Below, piece by piece: positions 26,099 through 35,495 of a stretch of 64,000 bases of DNA. Source of the DNA: Gemella sp963537375 (GTDB taxonomy: Bacteria > Bacillota > Bacilli > Staphylococcales > Gemellaceae); contig NZ_CAUTDQ010000002.1 of the NCBI RefSeq assembly GCF_963537375.1, positions 1 through 64,000 of the forward strand. Reading direction: 5' to 3'. The notes below the pieces were generated by a model. It saw only the letters and a program-made list of their open reading frames with translations. It did no database searches and had not been told where the DNA came from. Position 1 is the first letter of the stretch. Every line of letters begins with the position of its first letter. A program made the position numbers and the translations under genes.

Positions 26099-27793
26099 TT
26101 ATCTAGGTTTCACTGAATTTCTAATTCTTTCGTATGCACCTGGTTCAACTTTATCTAGAGAATTTCTAATAATCTCTAAAGTTTTGTTGTAACGATACTC
26201 CCTATAATATTGTTCAGCAACTGTTAATTGTTGGTGGAATTCAACATTATCTTTTCTGTATCTATTTGCATAACGAATTAGTTTTTCGATTAACTCGATA
26301 TCAGTAAGAATGTTATTAACTTCTGATGCGTAAATATCAAGTGATTCTTCAGCTTCAGCAACTGCACGTTTTAATAAATCGATATTAATAGGTTCTTTTT
26401 TAAGCTCCTCTAATGCATATCTATAACTATCAGTTACATCTTTATATAAAACGATGAATCTATCACTAAATCCTGGAACACGTGAATTATCCAATTTACG
26501 TTTAATAACTTCTTTTTCTTGATTGATGAAGATAAGTTTTTCACGAGCGTGACCTTCTTCTTCACGAAGACTTGTTAGATATCTAGAGTAGTTTGTTTGA
26601 TCTTCTTCGATTTTTTCTAATCCTTGACCTAATAGTTCTACTTTCTCTTTCAAGTCTTTATAGTTTAATTTTGGTTGATTATTGATATATACATCTATAT
26701 CATGTTTAACATCAAGTAAATCACTAAGTTCATCATAGTAGTTAGCAACCATTTCTTCATCTTTTTGATAGATTTGATATCTATTTTTGATTTCTTGAAT
26801 ATTATTATATAGAGCTTCATTTAGTTTATCTTGTAATTCAAGTTTATTTGTGATTTCTCTATAATTTTCTTCAATGTATTTTTTATAATCAAGTTCTTTT
26901 TTAAGATCATTAGAAACTTCATCGATAACATCATAAATACCATCAAGAATATTTTCTATTAAATCTATATCACCAGATTTAACTTTTTCACGTGCATCGC
27001 TAAGTTGCCATACACTACTTTCAATTTTACTTGAGATTTCTAAGTGATTAAGTTTAAATCCTTTTTTCTCCATTTCCTCAACTTTTAGTCTTAATGACTG
27101 AATTTGAGCTGGACAAGTTTTTTCAATTTCTTTTAACAGGTCAGGTAAAACTTCCATTCTTTCTTTAAGATCATCTATTAATTCTTTAACAGAATTAATC
27201 TTTTCTTGAGCCTCAAGGTATTTACCAGTTGATGTTAAAAGTTTGAAATCATCAAGCTGTGGTGCAATTTCTTTGATACTTTGTTCAAATTGTTCTGCTG
27301 CAGCCCCGTATTGATGACGTTTAGCTAATAGTTCTCTATTAAGCTCTTTGTACTCAACTACGATTTCTTCATATAGTTCTCTATTTCTAGGTTCAACTTC
27401 TGTTAATTCTTTAATTTCTCTTCTAATTCCAGCAATTCTATCTTTAATATTAGCAATTAGTTCACCACTATTCATAATTACTTCATCAGCACGTTTGAAA
27501 TTAAATTTATCAATATAAGTTTCAGCACTATAAAGATCTCTGTCAAGTTCTTCAATATCTATGCTTTGAATTTCGTACCATTCACTTTCCCATTGAGAAT
27601 AAAGTTTTTCAGCTTTACCAGCAATTTCCAGTGCTTTTACCTTTTTCAAATCATCAGATAGTGTTTCTCTCTCTAGCTCATCTTTCATAACTAAAAGAGG
27701 GTATAAATCTTGTTTTTTCCTATTTCTAAAGACGAATAGAGCTACTACTCCTCCAAGAACAAGGATACACACAAATAAAAATATATATGTCAT
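26099..27793 (-). CDS. ezrA: Septation ring formation regulator EzrA
   Basis: 564 aa. One N-terminal transmembrane helix (residues 3-22, IFLFVCILVLGGVVALFVF) is followed by a cytoplasmic spectrin-like chain of long coiled coils to the C-terminus. EzrA anchors to the membrane, restrains FtsZ ring assembly and helps recruit division proteins in Gram-positive bacteria. The spacing of coiled-coil segments and the ending YRYNKTLEIIRNSLDKVEPGAYERI match the family. It is monocistronic between a terminator and an AT-rich spacer. Confidence 0.93.
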   Translation of the reverse strand: MTYIFLFVCILVLGGVVALFVFRNRKKQDLYPLLVMKDELERETLSDDLKKVKALEIAGKAEKLYSQWESEWYEIQSIDIEELDRDLYSAETYIDKFNFKRADEVIMNSGELIANIKDRIAGIRREIKELTEVEPRNRELYEEIVVEYKELNRELLAKRHQYGAAAEQFEQSIKEIAPQLDDFKLLTSTGKYLEAQEKINSVKELIDDLKERMEVLPDLLKEIEKTCPAQIQSLRLKVEEMEKKGFKLNHLEISSKIESSVWQLSDAREKVKSGDIDLIENILDGIYDVIDEVSNDLKKELDYKKYIEENYREITNKLELQDKLNEALYNNIQEIKNRYQIYQKDEEMVANYYDELSDLLDVKHDIDVYINNQPKLNYKDLKEKVELLGQGLEKIEEDQTNYSRYLTSLREEEGHAREKLIFINQEKEVIKRKLDNSRVPGFSDRFIVLYKDVTDSYRYALEELKKEPINIDLLKRAVAEAEESLDIYASEVNNILTDIELIEKLIRYANRYRKDNVEFHQQLTVAEQYYREYRYNKTLEIIRNSLDKVEPGAYERIRNSVKPR

Positions 27794-28098
27794 ATATCTT
27801 CCCCCTGAATGTTTTATTTAATTGTTTACGTTTATTAATACAATAACCTAACAAAATTATACCATTTTTATCACAAAAAACAAAGCGTTTCAGTAATTTT
27901 TTTAAATCTTTTTCAATTTTTCTTATTAATAAAATCTCTAAGTATTGTTAACAAATTTTTTGACATCTACTAATTTCCTATAATAGTCTTCATTTTTAAA
28001 CAATATAAAAATTTTTATTATAAGTATACTATTCTTATCACTTTATTTTTTTTCATATTTATGCGAAAATATACTAAAGTTTTTAAAAGAGGTATATT
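27794..28098. other. Divergent spacer between ezrA and the GAF-domain gene
   Basis: About 300 bases, very T/A-rich. It holds TTGACA (about 27960) with a TATAAT 13 bases away, too close for a standard promoter, and TATACT shortly before the GAF-domain gene. No ORF, RNA or strong repeat is visible. Confidence 0.4.
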
Positions 28099-28566
28099 AT
28101 GAATATAGTAGAAAATAAACAATTATTTATCGAACAAGCAGCGGCATTAGTTTATGGTGAAGAAAACCTAGTAACAAATCTATCAAATCTTTCAGCATTG
28201 TATAAAGAATATTTACCGAATACAAACTGGGTTGGATTTTACTTATTAGATGAAAAAAATAACAATCTAGTTCTTGGGCCATTTCAAGGTAAAGTAGCAT
28301 GTACTCGCATACCATTTAACAAAGGAGTTTGCGGACACTGCTTCACTACTCGTGAAACTACATACGTTGAGGATGTTCATAAATTTCCAGGTCATATTGC
28401 ATGCGATAGTGCAACAAACAGTGAACTAGTAGTGCCTATTATTCAAAATGATAAAGTAGTAGCTTTACTAGATATTGATTCTATTGAATTCAATAGATTC
28501 TGTAAAGAAGAAGTAGCAGCTTTCAGTGAAGTAACTAAACAAGTTTTTGAAAAAATTAATTTTTAA
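28099..28566 (+). CDS. msrC: Free methionine-(R)-sulfoxide reductase (GAF-type)
   Basis: 155-aa single GAF domain. Cys68, Cys78 and Cys102 have the 10- and 24-residue spacing of the catalytic and resolving cysteines of E. coli fRMsr; an extra Cys81 is present. Also present are NWVGFYLLDE and the C-terminal VVALLDIDSIEFNRF. The enzyme reduces free Met-(R)-sulfoxide, using thioredoxin, against oxidative stress. AAAGAGG lies before the ATG. A terminator follows. Confidence 0.9.
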   Translation: MNIVENKQLFIEQAAALVYGEENLVTNLSNLSALYKEYLPNTNWVGFYLLDEKNNNLVLGPFQGKVACTRIPFNKGVCGHCFTTRETTYVEDVHKFPGHIACDSATNSELVVPIIQNDKVVALLDIDSIEFNRFCKEEVAAFSEVTKQVFEKINF

Positions 28567-28577
28567 TAATATTATTA

Positions 28578-28608
28578 AAGGAGATATACTAATGTAGTAT
28601 ATCTCCTT
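28578..28608. terminator. Bidirectional terminator
   Basis: A 13-bp perfect stem, 28578-28590 with 28596-28608, flanked by A/T runs. It separates the convergent msrC and ABC-F genes. Confidence 0.85.
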
Positions 28609-28616
28609 ATTTTTTA

Positions 28617-30215
28617 TTAGTCTATTATACCTTTGAATCTTAGGTAGTTTTCGTAATCCATCTCTTTGTTAATTGCACCTTCAGGTGTTAATTCAATTAC
28701 TCTATTCGCAATTGTTTGAATAAACTCATAGTCATGAGATGTAAAGAATACAGAACCTTTGAAAGCAATAATACCTTCATTGACAGCTGTAATAGATTCT
28801 AAGTCAAGGTGGTTTGTAGGTTCATCTAATAGAATTACGTTTGCTTTTGATAACATCATCTTAGATAACATACAACGCATTTTTTCTCCCCCTGATAATA
28901 CGTGTGCACGTTTAAGTGCCTCTTCACCGGAGAATAACATTCTTCCTAAGAATGAACGTAAGTATGCTTCACTTTCCTCTTCAGGAGAAGCATATTGACG
29001 AAGCCATTCTACTAATGAAAGTTTTAATCCTTCAAAGTATTCAGAATTATCTTTTGGCATATAACTTCTAGAAGTTGTAATACCCCATTTAACTGTTCCA
29101 CTATCAGGTTCCATTTCACCAGCAAGAATTTTTAGTAATGTAGTTTTAGCAACTTCATCTCCTAATAAAATAACTTTATCATTAGGGTTTACAGTGAAAC
29201 TTACATTACTTAATACTTCTTTACCTTCTACAGTTTTGCTTACACCTTCAACGATAAGTAAGTCATTTCCGATTTCACGATCTGGTGTGAAACGAACGTA
29301 TGGATAACGACGGCTACTTGGTTTAATATCATCAAGAGTAATTTTATCAAGCATTTTCTTTCTACTTGTTGCTTGTTTAGATTTAGAAGCATTCGCAGAG
29401 AATCGTGCGATGAATTCTTGTAATTCTTTAATTTTTTCTTCTTTTTTCTTGTTATTATCTTCTGCCATTCTTCTAGCAAGTTGACTAGATTGATACCAGA
29501 AGTCATAGTTACCAACATAAAGTTGAATTTTACCAAAGTCTAAATCGCAAATGTGTGTACAGATGTTATTTAAGAAGTGACGGTCGTGGCTGACTACGAT
29601 AACAGTATTCTCAAAGTTAATTAAGAACTCTTCTAACCACTTAATTGCACTAATATCAAGACCGTTAGTAGGCTCATCCAGTAAAAGTACATCTGGATTA
29701 CCGAATAATGCTTGCGCTAAAAGAACTTTAACCTTAATAGCATTATCTAACTCTCCCATTAACATATCGTGAAACTCTACAGAAATTCCTAAACCTTCAA
29801 GAAGTTGAGCCGCATCACTTTCTGCAGTCCATCCATCCATTTCAGCAAACTCACCTTCAAGTTCAGCTGCGATGATTCCATCTTCTTCAGTAAATGGATC
29901 TTTCATGTAAATTTCATTTTTACGGTTCATTACATCCCAAAGACGCTCATGTCCCATCATTACAACATCGATAACTCTATTCTCTTCATATGCGAAGTGG
30001 TTTTGACGAAGTACAGCAAGACGTTCACCTTTTCCTAAAGAAACGTGCCCTTGTTGTGAATCAATTTCACCAGACAATAATTTTAAAAATGTTGTTTTAC
30101 CTGCTCCATTTGCTCCGATTAACCCGTAGCAGTTACCATTTGTAAATTTTATATTTACATCTTCAAATAATTTTCTATCTGCAAAACGTAAACCTAAATT
30201 CGTTACTTGTAACAT
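28617..30215 (-). CDS. ykpA: ABC-F family ribosome-associated ATPase (YkpA/YbiT-type)
   Basis: 532 aa with two nucleotide-binding domains and no membrane segment. The first Walker A is GANGAGKTTFLK, with Walker B LLLDEPTNGLD. The second domain has the degraded A-motif GDEVAKTTLLK, signature LSGGEKMRC and Walker B ILLDEPTNHLD. The linker of about 80 residues between them is Lys/Glu-rich (KKKEEKIKELQEFIARFSANASKSKQATSR), the interdomain linker that reaches the ribosomal E site. These proteins regulate translation or protect ribosomes; housekeeping types are not resistance genes. It follows the infB-rbfA operon after the second repeat element. Confidence 0.85.
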   Translation of the reverse strand: MLQVTNLGLRFADRKLFEDVNIKFTNGNCYGLIGANGAGKTTFLKLLSGEIDSQQGHVSLGKGERLAVLRQNHFAYEENRVIDVVMMGHERLWDVMNRKNEIYMKDPFTEEDGIIAAELEGEFAEMDGWTAESDAAQLLEGLGISVEFHDMLMGELDNAIKVKVLLAQALFGNPDVLLLDEPTNGLDISAIKWLEEFLINFENTVIVVSHDRHFLNNICTHICDLDFGKIQLYVGNYDFWYQSSQLARRMAEDNNKKKEEKIKELQEFIARFSANASKSKQATSRKKMLDKITLDDIKPSSRRYPYVRFTPDREIGNDLLIVEGVSKTVEGKEVLSNVSFTVNPNDKVILLGDEVAKTTLLKILAGEMEPDSGTVKWGITTSRSYMPKDNSEYFEGLKLSLVEWLRQYASPEEESEAYLRSFLGRMLFSGEEALKRAHVLSGGEKMRCMLSKMMLSKANVILLDEPTNHLDLESITAVNEGIIAFKGSVFFTSHDYEFIQTIANRVIELTPEGAINKEMDYENYLRFKGIID

Positions 30216-30288
30216 TCTTTTCTCCTTTAAATACTATTTTACTAAATACCTTGAATACAAGTAAATGATTCAAAGTTTGCTCACTTAA

Positions 30289-30390
30289 TATAGTTGAAAC
30301 TTATAAATCCTCATATTCATAACCAATCAACTATACTGGGGCGACCCAGTAAATACAATTCTTATAAACTATATTTAACGAGTCGCTCCT
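30289..30390. repeat. Dispersed hairpin repeat, copy 2 (degenerate)
   Basis: Two stems in tandem: 30289-30296 with 30328-30335, then TGGGGCGACCCAG... with its partner CGAGTCGCTCC ending at 30390. The arrangement stem, GGGGCGAC, second stem is the same as at 49114-49272. It lies between rbfA and the ABC-F gene and could end the nusA-infB transcript. Confidence 0.55.
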
Positions 30391-30399
30391 CTAATTTAA

Positions 30400-30759
30400 T
30401 TATTCTTCGTCTTTTTCCTTTTTACTAACACTAGCTATTAAGCTTTCAATGTGTAACGCATATTCAGCTGTAGTGTCATATTGGAAAATAAGTTCAGGAA
30501 ATTTTCTAATTTTAATTTTTTTAGCAACTTCACTTTTTACGAAACCTTTAATTTTTTTAAACGCTTCTTTTGTTTTTTCTTTTTCACGTTCTCCACCTAA
30601 AACAGTGTAAAATACTTTTGCTTGAGAATAATCTCCTGTTAAAGCAACTTCTGTTACAGTAACAAATCCTAAATCATGATTTTTTACTTTTGTAGCTAAG
30701 ACATAAGTAATTTCTTTTTTAATTTGTTCTGCAAGTCTGTTAACTCTTAGTTCTGACAT
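30400..30759 (-). CDS. rbfA: Ribosome-binding factor A
   Basis: 119-aa KH-fold protein required for 16S rRNA 5' end maturation and cold adaptation. Blocks: RVNRLAEQIKKEITYVLATKVKN, VTVTEVALTGDYSQAKVFYTVLGG and the KIRKFPELIFQYD pattern. The last 15 residues are charged (SKKEKDEE). It follows infB by 12 bases in the classical nusA-infB-rbfA operon. truB, often next, is absent. Confidence 0.96.
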   Translation of the reverse strand: MSELRVNRLAEQIKKEITYVLATKVKNHDLGFVTVTEVALTGDYSQAKVFYTVLGGEREKEKTKEAFKKIKGFVKSEVAKKIKIRKFPELIFQYDTTAEYALHIESLIASVSKKEKDEE

Positions 30760-30771
30760 AAAGTTTGCCTC

Positions 30772-32826
30772 CTATTTTTTAACTTCTTCCATGATGTATA
30801 CTTCGAAGACATCTCCTTCTTTAATATCATTGAAGTTTTCTACAGTCATACCACATTCATAACCGCTTTGTACTTCTTTAACATCATCTTTAAATCTTCT
30901 TAATGTATCAATTTCACCTTCGTAAATTACTACACTATCACGAATTACACGTACTTTACCATCACGTGATACTTTACCTTCAGTAACGTAAGCACCAGCA
31001 ATTGTACCAATTTTTGATACTTTGTATACTTGACGTACTTCTGCAAGTCCGATAACTTTTTCTACGAATTCTGGATCTAATAATCCTGTCATTGCAGCTT
31101 CAATTTCTTCAATAACTTTGTAGATAATACTGTGAAGACGAATATCTACTTGCTCTGTTTGAGCCATTTGTTTAGCATTATTATCAGGACGTACGTTAAA
31201 TCCAATTACTACAGCGTTTGATGCTACTGCTAAAGTAATATCAGATTCGTTAATCGCACCAACACCAGTGTGGATGATACGTACATTAACACCTTCAACA
31301 TCAATTTTAGCTAATGACATAGCTAATGCTTCAACTGAACCTTGAACGTCTGCTTTAATAATAATGTTAAGGTCTTTCATTTCACCTTGTTTCATTTGCT
31401 CGAATAATGTATCTAATGATACAGCTGAGTTAGCTTGACGAGTAGTTTCAATATATTGTTGTTGACGTTTTTCACCGATTTGACGAGCTGTTTTTTCATC
31501 TCCAAATACTACGAAACGATCTCCAGCATTAGGAACATCTTGTAACCCAGTAATCTCTACAGGAGTAGATGGTTTAGCAGTTTGGATATTTTTACTACGG
31601 TCATTAATCATAGCACGAACACGTCCGAACGTGTTACCAACTACTAAAGGATCTCCAACATTTAAGCTACCATTTTGTACTAGTAATGTTGCTACTGCTC
31701 CACGACCTTTATCAAGCTTCGCTTCGATAACTGTACCTAAAGCTAAACGATTCGGATTAGCTTTTAATTCTTGCATTTCAGTTACTAATAAGATATTTTC
31801 TAATAATTCATCAATACCTTCACCTTTAAGAGCTGAGATTGGTACGAAGATTGTATCTCCACCCCATTCTTCTGAGATTAGCCCATATTCTACTAATTCA
31901 TTCATAACTCTATCTGGGTTTGCTTGAGGTTTATCCATTTTGTTTACCGCAACAATAATAGGTACATCAGCTGCTTTAGCGTGGTTAATAGCTTCAATAG
32001 TTTGAGGCATTACACCATCGTCTGCTGCTACTACTAAGATAGTTACGTCCGTAATTTTAGCTCCACGTGCACGCATTGTTGTGAAGGCTGCGTGACCTGG
32101 TGTATCTAAGAAAGTAATCTTCTTATCTTTAGCACGTACTTGATAAGCACCAATGTGTTGTGTGATACCACCTGCTTCACCGGCTGTAACACGTGAATTT
32201 CTGATAGTATCTAGTAATGTTGTTTTACCGTGGTCAACGTGTCCCATAATTGTAACGATTGGAGCACGTTCTTTAAGATCTTTATCTGCATCTTCAACTT
32301 CGAAGTAAAGATCTAAGTCTTCTTTATTAATCTCAACTTCTTCTTGGATTTCTTTACCATAATCCATAGCGATTAACTCGATTTGCTCTAAAGTAAGAGA
32401 CTGGTTAATATTCGCCATAATTTTTAGTTCCATAAATAATTTTTTAATAAGTTCAGTCGAACCTACATTTAGAACTTCTGATAATTCACCAACAGTCATT
32501 CCATCTTTAACTAAAATAGTATCTTCTGAGATAGTTTCTTCTGATGGTGCTTCAATAATAGCTGGTTGTTGTTTTTGAGATTTTTTAACTTTCTCTTTTT
32601 TTATTTTTTTCTTCTTATTTTTTTTACCTTCATTATTTGAAGATTGTTCATTTTCTGTAGCTTTTTCTTGTTTTTTGAAAACACTATCTAGCTTAGCCAA
32701 CCCCTCTTCTGTTAACATTGACATGTGATTAGATACTTCAATATTAGCATCTTTTAAAACTGTAATAAGGTCTTTTGATTGTTTTCCTACTTCTTTAGCG
32801 TACTCATAAATTCTGACTTTTTTCAT
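30772..32826 (-). CDS. infB: Translation initiation factor IF-2
   Basis: 684-aa GTPase that brings initiator tRNA to the 30S subunit. The N-terminal part is a Lys/Glu-rich linker, short for the family (about 170 residues before the G domain). The G domain has G1 GHVDHGKTTLLD, G3 DTPGHAAF and G4 NKMD. C-terminal EF-P-like domains follow, ending VEVYIMEEV. ATG overlaps the stop of the L7Ae-like gene (TAATG). It is the longest gene in the operon. Confidence 0.97.
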   Translation of the reverse strand: MKKVRIYEYAKEVGKQSKDLITVLKDANIEVSNHMSMLTEEGLAKLDSVFKKQEKATENEQSSNNEGKKNKKKKIKKEKVKKSQKQQPAIIEAPSEETISEDTILVKDGMTVGELSEVLNVGSTELIKKLFMELKIMANINQSLTLEQIELIAMDYGKEIQEEVEINKEDLDLYFEVEDADKDLKERAPIVTIMGHVDHGKTTLLDTIRNSRVTAGEAGGITQHIGAYQVRAKDKKITFLDTPGHAAFTTMRARGAKITDVTILVVAADDGVMPQTIEAINHAKAADVPIIVAVNKMDKPQANPDRVMNELVEYGLISEEWGGDTIFVPISALKGEGIDELLENILLVTEMQELKANPNRLALGTVIEAKLDKGRGAVATLLVQNGSLNVGDPLVVGNTFGRVRAMINDRSKNIQTAKPSTPVEITGLQDVPNAGDRFVVFGDEKTARQIGEKRQQQYIETTRQANSAVSLDTLFEQMKQGEMKDLNIIIKADVQGSVEALAMSLAKIDVEGVNVRIIHTGVGAINESDITLAVASNAVVIGFNVRPDNNAKQMAQTEQVDIRLHSIIYKVIEEIEAAMTGLLDPEFVEKVIGLAEVRQVYKVSKIGTIAGAYVTEGKVSRDGKVRVIRDSVVIYEGEIDTLRRFKDDVKEVQSGYECGMTVENFNDIKEGDVFEVYIMEEVKK

Positions 32827-33137
32827 TACTGTTTTCCTCCTTCTTCTAATAATTGTTTGAATTTTTTTTTAAAACCATCATCAGTTATTCCTACAGCAAC
32901 ACGATTATCTCTTCCAATCGCTATGCTTATATTTTCAATCGTTGAAAATTCGATACATTGAACATTGTAGAAATTAGCCTTGTCTGTTAATTTCTTTTTA
33001 GTATTCACACCGCAATCTTCAGCAATAACTAACAATTTGATTTTATTATTTTTTAAATTTTTTGTGATTAAATCTTCACCTGTAATAAGTTTACCTGCTC
33101 TTTGCATTAAACCTAATAAATTATATGCTTTTATCAT
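32826..33137 (-). CDS. rplGA: Ribosomal L7Ae-family K-turn-binding protein (YlxQ)
   Basis: 103 aa. The L7Ae-type fold is visible in NLLGLMQRAGKLITGEDLITKNLKNNKIKLLVIAEDCGVNTKKKLTDKANFYNVQ. Family members bind kink-turns in RNA; YlxQ is a non-essential ribosome-associated form. It overlaps rnpM and infB by one base each (TAATG), so translation is coupled. Confidence 0.92.
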   Translation of the reverse strand: MIKAYNLLGLMQRAGKLITGEDLITKNLKNNKIKLLVIAEDCGVNTKKKLTDKANFYNVQCIEFSTIENISIAIGRDNRVAVGITDDGFKKKFKQLLEEGGKQ

Positions 33138-33424
33138 TATTTTTGTGGAATTGACTTTCTATAAATTAATCTAATTACTTCGTTATAGATAGGTTCCATA
33201 ACTTCTGGTGATGCAGAGAAAAACTTCTCTAATTGTTTCTTTTCTTGAGCAGCTTTAATAACTTCTAAATCAGAAACGACATACGCACCACGACCAGCTT
33301 GTTTACCTGTAGGGTCAACAGAGATTTCTCCTTCTTTATTTTTAACGATTCGTAATAAATCTTTCTTCGGGAACATCTCATTTGTTAAAATACATTTTCT
33401 TGTTGGTATTTTTCTTTTTTTCAC
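33137..33424 (-). CDS. rnpM: YlxR/RnpM RNA-binding protein
   Basis: 95-aa protein with a conserved GRGAYV loop (QAGRGAYVVSDLEV) and the N-terminal RKCILTNEMFPKKDLLRIV; it binds RNA and in Bacillus RNase P RNA. I chose GTG at 33424 because GAGGTG lies 6 bases upstream and the stop of nusA is just before it. A TTG at 33445 would overlap nusA and lacks an RBS. It sits between nusA and rplGA as in most Firmicutes. Confidence 0.88.
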   Translation of the reverse strand: MKKRKIPTRKCILTNEMFPKKDLLRIVKNKEGEISVDPTGKQAGRGAYVVSDLEVIKAAQEKKQLEKFFSASPEVMEPIYNEVIRLIYRKSIPQK

Positions 33425-33437
33425 AGTCAACACCTCA

Positions 33438-34469
33438 CTATTCAACAGCTTTTATATCGATTTTCCAACCAGTTAATTTAGCAGCAAGTCGAACGTTTTG
33501 ACCTTTTTTACCAATTGCTAGAGAAAGTTGATCATCTTTCACTTTAACATTAGCGATTTTTTCTTCTTCATCAATAGTAATTTCTTCAACTTTTGCTGGT
33601 GCTAAGGCATTAGTAATAAATTTAACTGGATCAGCATCCCAAGTAATAATATCAATTTTTTCACCGTTTAGTTCTTCAACGATACGGTTAACACGATCAC
33701 CTTTATTACCTACACATGCTCCTACAGGATCGATGTTTTTATCTTCAGCATAAACAGCTAATTTAGTTCTTTCCCCTGCTTCACGAGATACACTCTTAAT
33801 TTCTACTGTTCCACTATAAATTTCAGGAACTTCGATTTCGAACAATCTTCTGATGAATTCAGGATGTGATCTAGAAGCTAATACGTGTGGCTTGCTTCCG
33901 CGACTTGGGTTATCAACTTTTGCGATGTAAACTTTAATAGGAGTTTGAGGAATGTATGTTTCACCTTTAACTCTTTCATTTTCACCTAAAATAGCTTCAA
34001 TTTTTCCAAGTTTAACATAAACATATCTTGAGTCAATTCTATCTACAGTTCCAGATAAAATTTCACCTTCATGTTCAATATATTCTTTATATAAAATTTC
34101 TTTTTCAGCTTCACGAAGTCTTTGTAATAAAGCTTGTTTCGCAGCTTGCGCACCAACACGACCAAAGTCACTTGGTAAATCAACTACTTCGTAAATATCC
34201 CCAACTTCATATGCAGGATTAATTTTCAATGCATCTTCAAGTGCAAACTCAATTCTATCATCGTAAACTTCTTCAACAACATCTTTTCTAATAATAAATT
34301 TATAATCACCAGTTGCTCTGTTGAAATCTACTCTTACGTTTTTTGCAGCATTGAAATTCTTTTTATAAGCTGATAATAAAGCTAATTCAATAGCTTCTAC
34401 TAGAATATCTTCTGCGATTCCTTTTTCTTGTTCAATTAATTTAATAGCTTTAAGCAAATCCTTGCTCAT
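33438..34469 (-). CDS. nusA: Transcription termination/antitermination factor NusA
   Basis: 343 aa. The N-terminal polymerase-binding domain (residues 1-125), S1 domain (GTVDRIDSRYVYVKLGKIEAILGENE) and two KH domains (SHPEFIRRLFEIEVPEI and GACVGNKGDRVNRIVEEL... then LAIGKKGQNVRLAAKL) appear in order. It lacks the C-terminal acidic repeats of E. coli NusA, the normal Firmicutes length. It follows rimP by 20 bases. Confidence 0.97.
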   Translation of the reverse strand: MSKDLLKAIKLIEQEKGIAEDILVEAIELALLSAYKKNFNAAKNVRVDFNRATGDYKFIIRKDVVEEVYDDRIEFALEDALKINPAYEVGDIYEVVDLPSDFGRVGAQAAKQALLQRLREAEKEILYKEYIEHEGEILSGTVDRIDSRYVYVKLGKIEAILGENERVKGETYIPQTPIKVYIAKVDNPSRGSKPHVLASRSHPEFIRRLFEIEVPEIYSGTVEIKSVSREAGERTKLAVYAEDKNIDPVGACVGNKGDRVNRIVEELNGEKIDIITWDADPVKFITNALAPAKVEEITIDEEEKIANVKVKDDQLSLAIGKKGQNVRLAAKLTGWKIDIKAVE

Positions 34470-34489
34470 CTTTCTTTCTCCTTTAATAA

Positions 34490-34954
34490 TTAAAATTTAA
34501 CAGCTAATCTAATTTTAGCGATTTTACTATAGTTAATCGTTGATTTTTTCACTCTTGCTTTATCTTTATATTCAACAGTAATTTCTTCACCCTCAACAGC
34601 TAGTATATCACCATAAAACTCTTTTTGATTATCAATTTTTTCATATGTTTTAATATAAACGTGTTTACCTACAGAATTAGTTACTTCTTCAAGATTTCTA
34701 AGATCTCTTTCTATACCTGGAGAAGAAACTTCTAGATAATACTTATCACTGATGAAATCTTCTTTATCTAGCTCTTCTGCTAACTTTTCACTTAATAATA
34801 CACAATCATCAAGTGATAATCCACCATCTTTATCGAAGTAAATGCGTAAGAAGTACTCAGTTCCTTCTTTTACGTATTCAACATCATAAAGAGAAAATTC
34901 CGTATTTTCTGTTTGTTTTGTTGCTATAGTTTTAACTTTTTCTACAATACTCAT
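34490..34954 (-). CDS. rimP: Ribosome maturation factor RimP
   Basis: 154 aa from the ATG at 34954, where AGAGG lies upstream and the typical N-terminus SIVEKVKTIATKQ begins. A longer reading frame to 35011 adds a non-conserved segment. Family blocks: YDVEYVKEGTEYFLRIYFDKDGGLSLDDCVLLSEKLAEELD and YLEVSSPGIERDLR. RimP assists 30S assembly. It is first in the rimP-nusA-rnpM-rplGA-infB-rbfA run, with a consensus promoter upstream. Confidence 0.95.
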   Translation of the reverse strand: MSIVEKVKTIATKQTENTEFSLYDVEYVKEGTEYFLRIYFDKDGGLSLDDCVLLSEKLAEELDKEDFISDKYYLEVSSPGIERDLRNLEEVTNSVGKHVYIKTYEKIDNQKEFYGDILAVEGEEITVEYKDKARVKKSTINYSKIAKIRLAVKF

Positions 34955-35051
34955 ACAGCATACCTCTTTCTTAGTTTTTATTGCAATATAAAAGAGCGGA
35001 GAACCTTTCAAAATTCACCACCCTTTCGGTAATTTATTTCAATGTAAGTAC

Positions 35052-35080
35052 ATTATATCATATGATTTTTAAAAAATCAA
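35052..35080 (-). promoter_or_regulatory. Promoter of the rimP-nusA-infB operon
   Basis: TTGATT (complement of 35075-35080), a 17-bp spacer and TATAAT (complement of 35052-35057). The same bases form an inverted repeat, CATTTGATTTTT/AAAAATCATATG, about 10 bases past the gloA stop. Confidence 0.85.
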
Positions 35081-35087
35081 ATGATAA

Positions 35088-35471
35088 CTACATTTTAGTA
35101 CGAATTACTTCAATTTTGTATCCATCTGGATCTTTAATGAAGTAGTAGCTTGGCGGGAATCCTGGAAGACCTTTAAGATCTGTTACATCGTATCCAGCAG
35201 CCTTGTGTTTTTCGTATAATGCTTCTAAGTCTTCAACAGAGATAGCAATGTGACCATATCCATCTCCAAGTTCATATGCACCGTGATCATAGTTATAAGT
35301 TAATTCTAACTCATAGTTTGATCCAGGTAATGTTAGATATACTAACGTGAACTTATATTCAGGAAAGTCTCTTTCACGACTTACTTCAAAGTCAAATGCT
35401 TCAGTATAAAATTTAACTGATTCTTTTAAATCTGCTACACGGTAGCAAGTATGCGCCATAGTTTGAACCAT
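35088..35471 (-). CDS. gloA: Glyoxalase I (lactoylglutathione lyase)
   Basis: 127 aa from ATG at 35471, with AAGAGG 8 bases upstream; a GTG three codons earlier lies in the RBS. Metal ligands can be placed as His in MAHTCYRV, Glu in YELELTYNY, His in GHIAISVED and Glu in YKIEVIRT, the glyoxalase fold order. It detoxifies methylglyoxal conjugated to a thiol; the thiol used by this organism is unknown. It follows degV by about 25 bases, and a terminator-like hairpin overlaps the next promoter. Confidence 0.9.
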   Translation of the reverse strand: MVQTMAHTCYRVADLKESVKFYTEAFDFEVSRERDFPEYKFTLVYLTLPGSNYELELTYNYDHGAYELGDGYGHIAISVEDLEALYEKHKAAGYDVTDLKGLPGFPPSYYFIKDPDGYKIEVIRTKM

Positions 35472-35495
35472 TTTTTTCACCTCTTAAAATTTTTA

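Noticed and set aside
27955..27985. TTGACA...TATAAT promoter pair upstream of msrC
   Set aside because: Spacing of 13 bases is too short for a sigma-A promoter.
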